This document shows positions 16,001-23,334 of a stretch of DNA of 26,257 bases, piece by piece (positions within the stretch are counted from its first letter, which is position 1; every line of letters starts with the position of its first letter). The stretch covers positions 1 through 26,257 of IMG/VR virus record IMGVR_UViG_3300031886_000033; one strand, 5' to 3'. The stretch comes from a virus. Both the position numbers and the translations under genes were made by a program. Under the pieces are notes generated by a model that was given only the letters and a program-made list of their open reading frames with translations, was not told the origin of the DNA and made no database searches.

Positions 16001-16864
16001 GGTCCTTATCTTCAAGTAAAAGATATGAACGGAAAACCAGGACCAGGTGCAATTTTATATATAAATGGACTTGAAGATCAAGTTTATAGAATAACTCAGG
16101 TTAATAATGTAACAGGAAATTCTCCTAACATTGCCGCTCAGTTTAGAATAACACCTAGACTAAATGCAAATGAATCTCCTGATCATGAAACAACAATAGA
16201 AATAAGAGAAAGATACAGTCAAGTTAGAATAACTGGTCATGATTTCTTAGATATTGGAACAGGTAATAAATCTACAACTAATTATCCAGGTTTATACACT
16301 AGTGGTTATACACCAGGTTATGAACGTAAACAACAAAATGAAACTGTATCAAATGGAGGAGGTAGAGTATTTTATACTTCTACTGACCAAGATGGAAATT
16401 ATAGAGTTGGAGAATTATTTGAAGTAGAACAATCTACAGGAATAGTAACATTAAACGCAGATTTATTTGACTTATCAGGTTTAACAGAAATTACCTTAGG
16501 TGCAGGTGGAGTTGGTGGTACTGATGTTAAAATTAATGAATTTAGTACAGATCCAACGTTGAAGAAAAATTCAAATAGTGTGATACCTACACAAAAAGCA
16601 ATTGCTACATTCGTTGGCTCTAGAGTTTCTGGAGGAGGTGCAAATCTTATTACTAATGAAGTTAGAGCAGGACAAATAAAATTTGCTAATGATCAAATAT
16701 TTAATGAAGCATTTCCGGCGGCTGGACAAGTTGTATTTGCCGCTACAGTAAATATTTCAAATGTTTCTGGGCCTATGTTAGCACAATCATACTTTTTTGG
16801 CTCTAATGTTAGAGATAGCTGGGATGAAGGTGGAGTAGAACGGGACACATTGTATGGAAATTAA
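10043..16864 (+). CDS. giant multidomain adhesin: stalk repeats, beta-helix, Asp-box propeller, YTPATG repeats (2273 aa)
   Basis: Order: N-terminal MADFKIDRIRFRWRGDW; eight stalk repeats (aa about 13-545) of form W-x(8-12)-Y-x2-GDxVxYGGxxYxCxxxHT; a pectin-lyase-like entry (about aa 595, VFFVSPYGTDTP then IAIKTGVYEEILPITVP); beta-helix (aa 705-832, ending NGNSSYGDFGCVAEG); a WEGTGRGQYGYV segment; an Asp-box propeller-like part (TTDGSNW, SADGATW), interrupted at about aa 1114-1670 by YTPATG repeats and resuming with STDDGSSF and SQDEGTTW (to about aa 1900); PGSGYSTAPAVTITD; and the C-terminal module VRITGHDFLDIGTG, TDQDGNYRVGELFEVEQSTG, INEFSTD, VIPTQKAIA. It is a paralogue of the next gene. 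The stalk repeats resemble chitin-binding CBM5/12 spacing but may be purely structural. The likely role is a host-surface-contacting fibre; enzymatic activity is not supported. Confidence 0.8.
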   Translation: MADFKIDRIRFRWRGDWVAGTSYIKDDIVRYGAKIFVSIEMHTADANFYNDLDNIVPRWSQMMDGQSWTGNWKTSNFYKVGEVAKVGAAVYKCIEGHLSNASEANGLLGDENKWVYFARGEKWTSLWQPNTLYNVGETIVYGGSVWKCITSHTSSTTAAGIEYHQANWVQYHRSDFYRGYWAPNIRYYPDDIVRNGGVIYRAVTGHTSAAVDYWNDLDSTDYTTNSSSGSGAVINVFRVGTTYYVKFTNAGVNFAAAETISIVGSKIGGADGTNDLSITINTVNSGAIATTSANGTAVSGSAGLEADQAKWEIVLDGIEYEDDWAYGKKYNKGALVSWSPGIWQVTTSHWSITDYMNEANFSLWVPGAEYEGTYSTTQYYQKGDVVHYGGYSYVALVSNTNIIPGVTDSTNTWELIQTGYNFRSEWNSSTAYKTGDVVRAGGNLFIAVQDSTGADPDTTFIYDPGSDAPDPWQLLVTGKAFKGSWKESDSNGAITYFVGDVVTVAGTVYACIKTHESSSSDSKPTLDEESENVGPYWVMIAKGNEPGALVLEQIGDVKSFDTEKTRIGLGTVGQLFKGNATGDYPIWGDHDVIKNVFFVSPYGTDTPTSGKSVAGPFKTIKYACDFVAADLAERTPCTIAIKTGVYEEILPITVPRDTHIWGDFTRRGVNVRPKAGYTTTDMWRVNNACGIANMTMQGKTGGLTAANEYGTKRTTGGAYVTLDPGSGPADTSVHILTKSPYIKNCSIFGTGCTGLKVDGDLHDGGLKSFVANDTTHFIENGIGAHVNGDARVEFVSVFAYYAHIGYLATGGGKFRATNGNSSYGDFGCVAEGQLAAETPTTGKINNQSQEAQVDAVYNDENEIFAFAYDHAGQNYSSATINIFGSGEGAAATLGYDQIRNGGVGKVRIKGLGDSSTAGGSNYTSEIAPSQGGDATSIKLAQQYEGTPAETVGQRIYIWEGTGRGQYGYVHTYDSGTKVATIKREFDDTDGWQHVMGGFPIETLLNASTKYSIEPRITFTDGPYNKSTPSFGTTGEMLVSASGRVGASDVTVLLGNGKGNRTTDGSNWTAVSGVPLADWIGMTRTENYFIAVAQDGTTARSADGATWTNITTSQYSTTGGTYTPSTGELVLEIGAHEVGQTYSTTSATYTPATGVMELGIEKHTPGAQFTPSAATYTPATGVLELTIGSHSLVAGNKVKIAPNSLTFTCALDSHATEKTYPRATGSAAPGGVDYFYEKAITLTSVGATTITMNVGDTSISGNNSTHTFVSATSNSVTEQVIGAHNLHIGNEVKIAPTSLSFTCSFDDHTAQTAYPRATGSAAPGGYDYYYYSPVEITATTASTITMNVGKGNIKNYTVTDAAYTPATGVVILTIGDHNLVAGNYIDIAPLSLTFTCAQDSHATEHSYPRATGSAAPGGYDYFYNKQIEIISAGATTITVNVGISSNTTAHTFISALADGVSNSNTHTFVTALANNVTLAGQFVMIAPNSLGFTCSFDNNVSTHTYPRATGSAAPGGMDYFYDTPVEIQSRTATTITMNVGKGNIKSYTPTAAVYTPASGVMVLTIGAHSLIAGNYVDIATDSLTFTCDQDSHGSNHTYPRATGSAAPGGYDYYYEKPIRVESVGATTITLNVGISSNTTDHLFVSATADCVTNSNAHTYVSATANNVSYYSVPVDVMSGIAYRNGTVIIASETGMVYKSTDDGSSFSADQLEVYDGSTSIFTYIAAGNGLWIAGNGTGKTYESQDEGTTWSLGSNIGDKLMDINGVLKSVHRYDVTSLIFGGGKFVATVIDAPGDESTVISKFMISNATGQVGASEQTATRWTESETPPHAGPYIGVAYTEGTYVAISAGGDLAYSYDAWSWKILDSALTGTFSSIGSGKAGGGHFVPLQTGSTGTTYLLRKGSRPLARAITSSQVITKLQILSPGSGYSTAPAVTITDNKATTDASLEARIFDGVLGQPEFSNRGSGFMNVSATLTGDGFADEYQIGPYLQVKDMNGKPGPGAILYINGLEDQVYRITQVNNVTGNSPNIAAQFRITPRLNANESPDHETTIEIRERYSQVRITGHDFLDIGTGNKSTTNYPGLYTSGYTPGYERKQQNETVSNGGGRVFYTSTDQDGNYRVGELFEVEQSTGIVTLNADLFDLSGLTEITLGAGGVGGTDVKINEFSTDPTLKKNSNSVIPTQKAIATFVGSRVSGGGANLITNEVRAGQIKFANDQIFNEAFPAAGQVVFAATVNISNVSGPMLAQSYFFGSNVRDSWDEGGVERDTLYGN
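12497..12538 (+). repeat. 42-base exact direct repeat, copy A
   Basis: These 42 bases, encoding the end of the beta-helix (GNSSYGDFGCVAEG), are identical to 20594-20635 in the paralogous gene about 8.1 kb downstream. Identity this long in otherwise diverged paralogues suggests recent gene conversion or strong constraint. Confidence 0.8.
13386..15050 (+). repeat. array of YTPATG/YPRATGSAAPGG repeats inserted in the Asp-box region
   Basis: Two isolated heads (GGTYTPSTGELVLEIG at about 13393, SATYTPATGVMELGIE at about 13474) precede five units at about 13552-13870, 13870-14105, 14116-14455, 14456-14680 and 14689-15040. Units 2 and 4 lack the YTPATG head and begin directly at the xxVxIAPxSLxFTC part, giving an alternation of full and headless copies. 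All five keep YPRATGSAAPGG followed by DY, reached after a variable V, Y or M. The head-containing units are the most alike at DNA level. Confidence 0.85.
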
Positions 16865-16879
16865 AGATTTAACGGTAAT

Positions 16880-16887
16880 GATAAATA
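16880..16887 (+). promoter_or_regulatory. late-promoter-like GATAAATA box
   Basis: GATAAATA lies in the 48-base gap before the 2028-aa gene, 25 bases upstream of AAAATGG. The ribosome site AAAGGA follows at 16897-16902, a layout matching the box at 23361. It fits a T4-like late promoter. Confidence 0.5.
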
Positions 16888-16912
16888 ATATACAACAAAG
16901 GATTATATAAAA

Positions 16913-19900
16913 ATGGCTGAGTTTAAACTAGGTAGAATTAGATTTGTTTGGAAAGGTTCTTGGGTAACTTCAACATCATATTACGTCGATGACGTTATAA
17001 GATATGGTGGAAGAACCTATAATTGCGTATCAAATCACATTGCTAACGCAGATTTCCAAGTAGACTTATCTGCTGAAAACTGGCAATTAATGTCCGATGG
17101 TCAAGAATGGAAAAGTGACTGGTCATTAAACACAGTTTACAAACCAAATGATGTTGTAAAATATGGTGGTTACATTTATATTTGTAACACAGGACACACA
17201 TCTGCCGCAACGGTAGAACTTGGCTTAGAAAATCATCAATCTTATTGGGATTTATTTGTAGAAGGATTTGATTGGAAATCTGATTGGACAATTTCTACTA
17301 GATATAAAGTAAATGATTTAGTAAAATATGGTGGATCAGTTTATCTTTGTATAGAAGAACACACATCAGATACAACAACAGCAGTTGGCTTAGAAGGAAA
17401 ACAAAGCAAATGGGAAATTTTTGGAAAAGGTTTTGTTTGGTTAGGCGACTGGGCAATTAATACTAGATACAGAGTAAATGATACAGTTAGATACGGTGGA
17501 CAAATTTATATTAACATAACTGGACATACTTCAGCGGCAACTATCGCAGATGGTTTAGAAGCCAATCAAGCACAATGGCAAGCCTTACACAAAGGAATAG
17601 AATATTTAGGTGCTCACGCGGCAACAACAAGATATAAAGTTAATGATGTAGTAAAATATGGTGCAAATATTTGGATTGCTACAGCGGCACATACATCAAC
17701 AACTTCTTTAGCGGCTGACGAAGGTAATTGGTCAGTTTTAATTCCAGGTTTAGAATTTGAAGATACTTGGGATTCTTCAACACAATATCAACCAGGTGAC
17801 TTTATTACTTACGGTGGATATAGTTATGTTTCAAATACAAATAACGTTAATAAAAATCCACCTCTTAATTCAAGTGATTGGACATTATTTGTAACAGGAT
17901 TTAATTTAAGAGGCGACTATAATGCCGTTACTGCATACAAACAAGGTGACGTTGTTAGAGTTGGAGGTTTTACATATCTCGCAATTGCAGACACAACAGG
18001 TAATAAACCACCAAGTGTTTTACACTGGGATAAACTTAATGAAGGTTTATATTGGAAAGGTAATTGGGCAAATGCAACTGAATTCGACAGAGGTGATATA
18101 GTAAGAGGAACTACTAACACTAATACAAGTTATATTTGCGTAACAGGACACACATCAAATAATGTTGGACCAAGTACAATTAATCAACCAGACTATCCAC
18201 CAGGAGCAGGTGTCGATACTAGTGTTTGGTCATTATTAGCATCAGGAACAGAAAACGCTGTACTATCAGTAAAAGGTGATCTTTTAATTTATGGTCAATC
18301 AGGACCAGCTAGATTGCCAATTGGTAAAGCAGGACAAACTTTAATTGTAAACTCAGCAGGTGATCTTCCTGAATGGGGATACTTTGGAGCTGTAGATCAA
18401 GTTTATTATGTTTCAGAAACAGGAACAGATGTTCCAGCACCTGATTCAGGACCAACACTTGACAAACCTTGGAAAACTTTAAGATATGCTTTATGGCAAA
18501 TTGAACAAGGACCAAGAAATCCTCAAGGAACTTACATGATGGAAAGAAACAAAGCATTTATTCAAGCAGAAATTATAGCTTGGATTAACGCTCAAATTTC
18601 TGGAAACATTTCACCTTTCACATCAGGTTATACATACGACGCGGCAAAATGTACAAGAGACTCTGGATTAATGATTGATGCAGTTCTATGGGATTTAAGA
18701 CATGGTGGAAATGAAAAATCAAGATATGCAACACTTAGAATTTCAACTCAAACAGAATTTGTAAATAATTCTGCTGAATTACAAGCCTATCTTACTAGAT
18801 TAGTTTATATTACACAACAAGTTACAGCCAACAATGCAGGTTATTCTGCAGGACAAGGTACAATAAATCAAGTTGTTGATAACAATTATACTGCGGAGCC
18901 GGCTGTTAATGGAGAAATTGCAAGTTATATACAAATTGCAATAGATTGTCTTGCGGCAGGTAATACATCTGGAGTACCTATAGAAGAAATAGCACAAACT
19001 ACATTATTTGTTAAAACAGGAACATACGAAGAAGTGTTACCTCTTTCAATAAGAAAAGGAACAGCACTAGTAGGAGATGAATTAAGATCAACAGTTATTA
19101 AACCAGCGGGACAACAATCTTCAGTAAGCGACACAGCATTTACATTACAAGGTATTGGTAGAATGCAGGCAATTTTGTCTGACATAGTTCAGAACGTTGC
19201 TGTAACACCAACACCTGTAGGAGGTGTTACATTTTTAACAACACCTGCACCAGATTTAGGTTTTGTTAATGGAACTTACACTAACGTTGCAGTAACAGGT
19301 GGAACTGGAACAGGATGTACAGTAGATTGTACTGTTTTATCATTTGCAATTACGGCTTTGTCTATAAATTCACCAGGACAGAATTATGTAGTTTCTGATG
19401 CATTAACAATTCCAGCGGCAACAATTGGAGCAGATGGAGTTTCAACTGTAACAGGAGTTACAACAGGAAATAATTTAACTCAAAATACAGATCTTCCTGT
19501 AGGTTCAGCGGCGGCAGGTACAGCGGCGGCGGCAATTGGACAAAATATTATAGATCATATAACTTACAAAGTTAATGCAACTGGATCTGATCCAGCATTA
19601 ACTGGTGTTAATAGTGCAGATTCAACTGCAGGTTTCACAGATGCAAGATTAAGACTATTAGCAAATAAAGAATTTATTGCATTAGAAGCCGCGGAGTTTG
19701 TACAAAGAGCAAATCCAACTCATAGTAATTTTAAAGAAAAATGTTTGAATGATATTAGAATATATGTTCAAACAATTATGGACGACTTAGAATATACCGG
19801 CAATTATAAATCATTGAAAGCCTCAGATGCCTACATTAATTCTAGACTTGCAAAAGGTTCTAGTGCAAATGATATGTTCTATGTTAGAAATGCTTCAGGA

Positions 19901-22900
19901 ATAAGAAATGTAACAGTAGAAGGTTTAATAGGAACATTAGGTACTACTCAATTCTCTACAACAGCGGCAACATACACACCAGCAACAGGTGTAATGGAAT
20001 TAACTATTGGATCACATAGTATTGCTGTTGGTGAAAAAGTAATGATTGCTTCAAATAGTTTAATCTTTACTTGCGATCAAGATACTCACGCTACTCAACA
20101 TAGCTATCCAAGAGCAACTGATCCTTATTACAATAAAGAAATTTTAGTTACAGGTGCGACAGCGACTACAATTACAATGAATGTTGGAATATCAAGTAAT
20201 ACAACAGGACATACATTTGTAATGGCTACTGAAGATAATGTAACATTAGCTACTGCAAATGAATATGGAACAAAAAGACCAACAGGTGGAGCATATGTAT
20301 CATTAGATCCAGGTTGGGGACCAGCACATGAAGAAGTATGGATTAAGTCTAAATCACCTTATATCCAAAATGTAACAACTTGGGGAGAAGGTTGTGTTGG
20401 AGTAAAAGTAGACGGTGCATTACACGATGGTGGTTTTGATTCTATCGTTGGAAATGACTTTACACAATTATGCGATAATGGTATTGGTGCTTGGATTACA
20501 AATTTAGGTAGAGTAGAACTTGTATCAGTATTTTCTTATTATGCACACATAGGTTACCTTTGTGAAAATGGTGGAAAACTTCGTTCTACAAACGGAAATT
20601 CATCTTATGGTGATTTTGGTTGTGTTGCAGAAGGAACAGATGCAAGTGAAACTCCAATAACAGCAACAATAGATAATAGAAGTACAGATGCAGTTATTGA
20701 CAATGTTATAACAGATGCTAATCAAATATTAGCATTTGAATATGATAATGCAGGTAGACAATATAGTAATGCAACATTTACTATATCTGGACCTGGTTAT
20801 GGAATTGCTGGAACAACTCCAACTTATAATACTGGTGGTGTTTACAAAATTAGATTAATAGAAACTAATCAAGAAGTAAGTGATCAAGGTGGATCAACTT
20901 ACATGACTGCACTTAATACTGGACAAACAGGTGACACTACATCAATTACTATAGCTAACGCAGATAGTAATGCCTCAGGGGCTTATCCTGGAATGGCAAT
21001 ATGGATTGTAGAAGGAAAAGGTGTAGGACAATATGCATATATTAATACTTACAATGCAACAAGTAAAGTTGCAACTGTTAAAAAATATTCAAATAGTGCA
21101 GACGGTTGGGAAAGACTTGGAGGTTTAGCGGTAGAGGCAACATTAGACAATACAACAAAATATAGTATTGAACCGAGAGTAGTTATTGCGGCTCCTCAAG
21201 ATGATGGAAGTACAGCAGTTAGACAAGCAGTTGCAAGAGCAGTTGTTACAACAGAAAAAATTTCCAAAGTAAAAATTATAGATTGCGGAGCAAGTTATAC
21301 TTCAGCACCTACTGTAACATTTACTGATCCTAACAATACTACAGATGCTCCAGTACAATCATACATAGATGATGGTGTATTAGGACAACCAACTTTCTCT
21401 GCAAGAGGAATTGACTTTGAAACTGCAAGTGCAACAGTATCTGACGCAGGAAGCGAAAAAGTTATTACAGGTATTTCACAAGCAAATCCAATGGAAGTTA
21501 CAGCCGTAGCTCATAATTTTGTTGATGGTCAAAAAGTTGTATTTTCTGATATAGTTGGTATGACAGAATTAAATTCTGGTGTATATTTTTATATTAGATC
21601 TACAAGTGTAGATACATTTGCAGTTTACATTGACTTTGATTTAAATAATGGATTAGATTCAACTAATTTCACAGCATACGTTTCAGGTGGTAAAGCAACA
21701 AGCTTCGGTGGATTTAGAGATGAATATCAATTTGGAAGATATCTTCAAGTAGAAGGATTAACAAAAGTACCTCAAGCAGGTTCTAATATAGAATTTGATG
21801 GCATTGGTTCTACAACATATCCTTATGCATATGATGTTCTAACTTCAAATAAAGAATTTTTAAAAGATGAAGTTGTTTCTTGGTTTGATAATACTGGTTA
21901 TCCAGGTGTTCATTCTCAAGCAGAATTAGATAAGTGCGAAAGAGACGTAGGATATGAAATAGATGCGTTAGCACATGATTTAAAATTTGGCGGTAATACA
22001 GAAACAGTTAGGGTAGCAAAATTTTATTGGATTGGAACTAATACACAACTAGGCGTAGGTGAACAAGCCTATGCAGTTGCAGTTAATAATAAATTAAAAG
22101 AAATAATTAATGGTTATATTCTTACTAATACTGGTTGGTCAACAGAACAAACTCCAGTTGTTACTACTCAAACTACAACTGCATTTAATGGAGAAACTGG
22201 TACAATAGATAAAATTACAACATTAATTACAAACTTTAATGATGTTATTGAAAATGGTTTAACATCATTACCAGCTACAATAGGATTAAATAATCCTTAC
22301 TACAAAATAGTAAGTGTTAAAAATCAAGCAGGATCACAAGCTCCTTATTCAGCACTATTACAAATTAGTCCACAATTAAGTGTAGCACAATCACAAGAGC
22401 ATGGTTCTCAAGTGACAATGAAATTTAGATACAGTCAAGTTAGATTGACTGGTCATGACTTTTTGGATGTTGGTACTGGTGACACAGCTAACACCAATTA
22501 TCCTGGAACACCTTTAAATGATCCAGATTCAGCTAATGAAGCCGTTGGAAGAGGTGGAGGTAGAGTATTCTTCTCCGCAACTGATCAAGACGGTAACTTT
22601 AAAGTTGGAGAATTATTCTCAGTACAACAAGCAACAGGTATTGCTACGTTGAATGCTGATGCATTTAATATTTCAGGATTACAAGAGCTTCAGTTAGGAG
22701 ATCAAACATTAGGAGGCACTAGTGCCGCTATTAATGAATTCTCCACTGACGGGACAATGGCGGCTAATAGTGATTCCATTGTACCAACACAACGGGCAAT
22801 AAGAACTTATATCGCTTCACAAATTGGTGGTGGTGCAAGTTCTATTAACGTTAACTTGATAACTGCAGGATTAATTCAGATATCAGGCAATTCAATAAAT

Positions 22901-22999
22901 ACAACAACAGGAGTAAGCATCAATATTGCAAGTCCAGTTAATTTCCTTAAAGGGGTTAGCGGAGGACCATTGGCGATGAACTTCTTAATACATAGTTAA
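16913..22999 (+). CDS. giant multidomain adhesin, paralogue of the preceding gene (2028 aa)
   Basis: Ribosome site AAAGGA at 16897-16902. Order: N-terminal MAEFKLGRIRFVWKGSW; eight stalk repeats (aa about 13-443; e.g. WTISTRYKVNDLVKYGGSVY); QVYYVSETGTDVP pectin-lyase entry (about aa 496), broken by a helical NKAFIQAEIIAWI module with KCTRDSGLMIDA (aa 544-610), then FVKTGTYEEVLPLSI; a Gly/Thr-rich segment; a second NKEF module (aa 916-980); one YTPATG repeat (aa 1011-1114); beta-helix (aa 1116-1244); WIVEGKGVGQYAYI; ASYTSAPTVTFTD (about aa 1455); an FCCH-like segment (about aa 1515-1600: AHNFVDGQKVVFSDIVGMTE); a third NKEF module (aa 1643-1740); and the shared C-terminus (VRLTGHDFLDVGTG, TDQDGNFKVGELFSVQQATG, INEFSTD, VPTQRAIRTYI). 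It lacks the Asp-box propeller of its paralogue. The likely role is a fibre or baseplate-associated adhesin. Confidence 0.8.
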   Translation: MAEFKLGRIRFVWKGSWVTSTSYYVDDVIRYGGRTYNCVSNHIANADFQVDLSAENWQLMSDGQEWKSDWSLNTVYKPNDVVKYGGYIYICNTGHTSAATVELGLENHQSYWDLFVEGFDWKSDWTISTRYKVNDLVKYGGSVYLCIEEHTSDTTTAVGLEGKQSKWEIFGKGFVWLGDWAINTRYRVNDTVRYGGQIYINITGHTSAATIADGLEANQAQWQALHKGIEYLGAHAATTRYKVNDVVKYGANIWIATAAHTSTTSLAADEGNWSVLIPGLEFEDTWDSSTQYQPGDFITYGGYSYVSNTNNVNKNPPLNSSDWTLFVTGFNLRGDYNAVTAYKQGDVVRVGGFTYLAIADTTGNKPPSVLHWDKLNEGLYWKGNWANATEFDRGDIVRGTTNTNTSYICVTGHTSNNVGPSTINQPDYPPGAGVDTSVWSLLASGTENAVLSVKGDLLIYGQSGPARLPIGKAGQTLIVNSAGDLPEWGYFGAVDQVYYVSETGTDVPAPDSGPTLDKPWKTLRYALWQIEQGPRNPQGTYMMERNKAFIQAEIIAWINAQISGNISPFTSGYTYDAAKCTRDSGLMIDAVLWDLRHGGNEKSRYATLRISTQTEFVNNSAELQAYLTRLVYITQQVTANNAGYSAGQGTINQVVDNNYTAEPAVNGEIASYIQIAIDCLAAGNTSGVPIEEIAQTTLFVKTGTYEEVLPLSIRKGTALVGDELRSTVIKPAGQQSSVSDTAFTLQGIGRMQAILSDIVQNVAVTPTPVGGVTFLTTPAPDLGFVNGTYTNVAVTGGTGTGCTVDCTVLSFAITALSINSPGQNYVVSDALTIPAATIGADGVSTVTGVTTGNNLTQNTDLPVGSAAAGTAAAAIGQNIIDHITYKVNATGSDPALTGVNSADSTAGFTDARLRLLANKEFIALEAAEFVQRANPTHSNFKEKCLNDIRIYVQTIMDDLEYTGNYKSLKASDAYINSRLAKGSSANDMFYVRNASGIRNVTVEGLIGTLGTTQFSTTAATYTPATGVMELTIGSHSIAVGEKVMIASNSLIFTCDQDTHATQHSYPRATDPYYNKEILVTGATATTITMNVGISSNTTGHTFVMATEDNVTLATANEYGTKRPTGGAYVSLDPGWGPAHEEVWIKSKSPYIQNVTTWGEGCVGVKVDGALHDGGFDSIVGNDFTQLCDNGIGAWITNLGRVELVSVFSYYAHIGYLCENGGKLRSTNGNSSYGDFGCVAEGTDASETPITATIDNRSTDAVIDNVITDANQILAFEYDNAGRQYSNATFTISGPGYGIAGTTPTYNTGGVYKIRLIETNQEVSDQGGSTYMTALNTGQTGDTTSITIANADSNASGAYPGMAIWIVEGKGVGQYAYINTYNATSKVATVKKYSNSADGWERLGGLAVEATLDNTTKYSIEPRVVIAAPQDDGSTAVRQAVARAVVTTEKISKVKIIDCGASYTSAPTVTFTDPNNTTDAPVQSYIDDGVLGQPTFSARGIDFETASATVSDAGSEKVITGISQANPMEVTAVAHNFVDGQKVVFSDIVGMTELNSGVYFYIRSTSVDTFAVYIDFDLNNGLDSTNFTAYVSGGKATSFGGFRDEYQFGRYLQVEGLTKVPQAGSNIEFDGIGSTTYPYAYDVLTSNKEFLKDEVVSWFDNTGYPGVHSQAELDKCERDVGYEIDALAHDLKFGGNTETVRVAKFYWIGTNTQLGVGEQAYAVAVNNKLKEIINGYILTNTGWSTEQTPVVTTQTTTAFNGETGTIDKITTLITNFNDVIENGLTSLPATIGLNNPYYKIVSVKNQAGSQAPYSALLQISPQLSVAQSQEHGSQVTMKFRYSQVRLTGHDFLDVGTGDTANTNYPGTPLNDPDSANEAVGRGGGRVFFSATDQDGNFKVGELFSVQQATGIATLNADAFNISGLQELQLGDQTLGGTSAAINEFSTDGTMAANSDSIVPTQRAIRTYIASQIGGGASSINVNLITAGLIQISGNSINTTTGVSINIASPVNFLKGVSGGPLAMNFLIHS
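19945..20254 (+). repeat. single YTPATG repeat inserted in the beta-helix of the 2028-aa adhesin
   Basis: One unit (TTAATYTPATGVMELTIGSH ... SSNTTGHTFVMATEDNVT) sits between GIRNVTVEGLIGTLG and ANEYGTKRPTGGAYV. The paralogue at 10043 has GIANMTMQGKTGGLT joined directly to AANEYGTKRTTGGAYV at the same place. This copy has the short form YPRATDPYYNKE and lacks the GSAAPGG stretch of the other repeats. Confidence 0.85.
20594..20635 (+). repeat. 42-base exact direct repeat, copy B
   Basis: This is identical to 12497-12538. A second near-identical block lies upstream in both genes (12158-12201 and 20255-20298, encoding ANEYGTKRxTGGAYV), so the repeats bracket a homologous region that could support recombination between the two adhesin genes. 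Confidence 0.8.
22894..22901 (+). promoter_or_regulatory. possible intragenic late box AATAAATA
   Basis: AATAAATA near the 3' end of the 2028-aa gene lies about 112 bases upstream of the 106-aa gene, which otherwise has no promoter box in its 14-base gap. A match of this length can occur by chance in AT-rich coding DNA. Confidence 0.2.
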
Positions 23000-23013
23000 A
23001 GGAGAGAAAACAC

Positions 23014-23334
23014 ATGGCTTCAGGAAGATTAGGAAAAGCGGATTTGGTTGCCACTACTGATACTGTAGTATACACGTGTCCAGCGGATACATTTACCGTG
23101 GCCACCGTGTCTATCTGCAATAGAGGTAATCAAGTTATTACACTAAAAATGTCGGTGTCAGACTCAGGTACTCCAGATGCGTCAGAATATGTAGAATATG
23201 ATACAGAAGTTCTGTCACACGGAGTATTAGAACGAACTGGTTTAGTAATGAATGCTGGACAAAAGCTCGTTGTATGGTCTAACGCTGTAAATGTTAGTGC
23301 AGTAGTTATGGGTATTGAAACTGGTACTTCGTAA
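23014..23334 (+). CDS. small conserved virion-associated protein (106 aa)
   Basis: A strong ribosome site AAAGGAG (22998-23004) spans the upstream stop and the ATG follows about 9 bases on. The protein (MASGRLGKADLVATTDTVVY) is a compact beta-rich chain with VATVSICNRGNQVITLKMSV, a DASEYVEYD segment, VLERTGLVMNAGQKLVVWSN and a final VNVSAVVMGIE. This order is familiar from small marine-phage fibre-region proteins, and it parallels the 109-aa protein at 6252 in size, the GxKLxV turn and the final strand. No enzyme motif, signal or membrane segment is present. The probable role is a minor structural or fibre-associated subunit; the exact function is unknown. Confidence 0.68.
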   Translation: MASGRLGKADLVATTDTVVYTCPADTFTVATVSICNRGNQVITLKMSVSDSGTPDASEYVEYDTEVLSHGVLERTGLVMNAGQKLVVWSNAVNVSAVVMGIETGTS

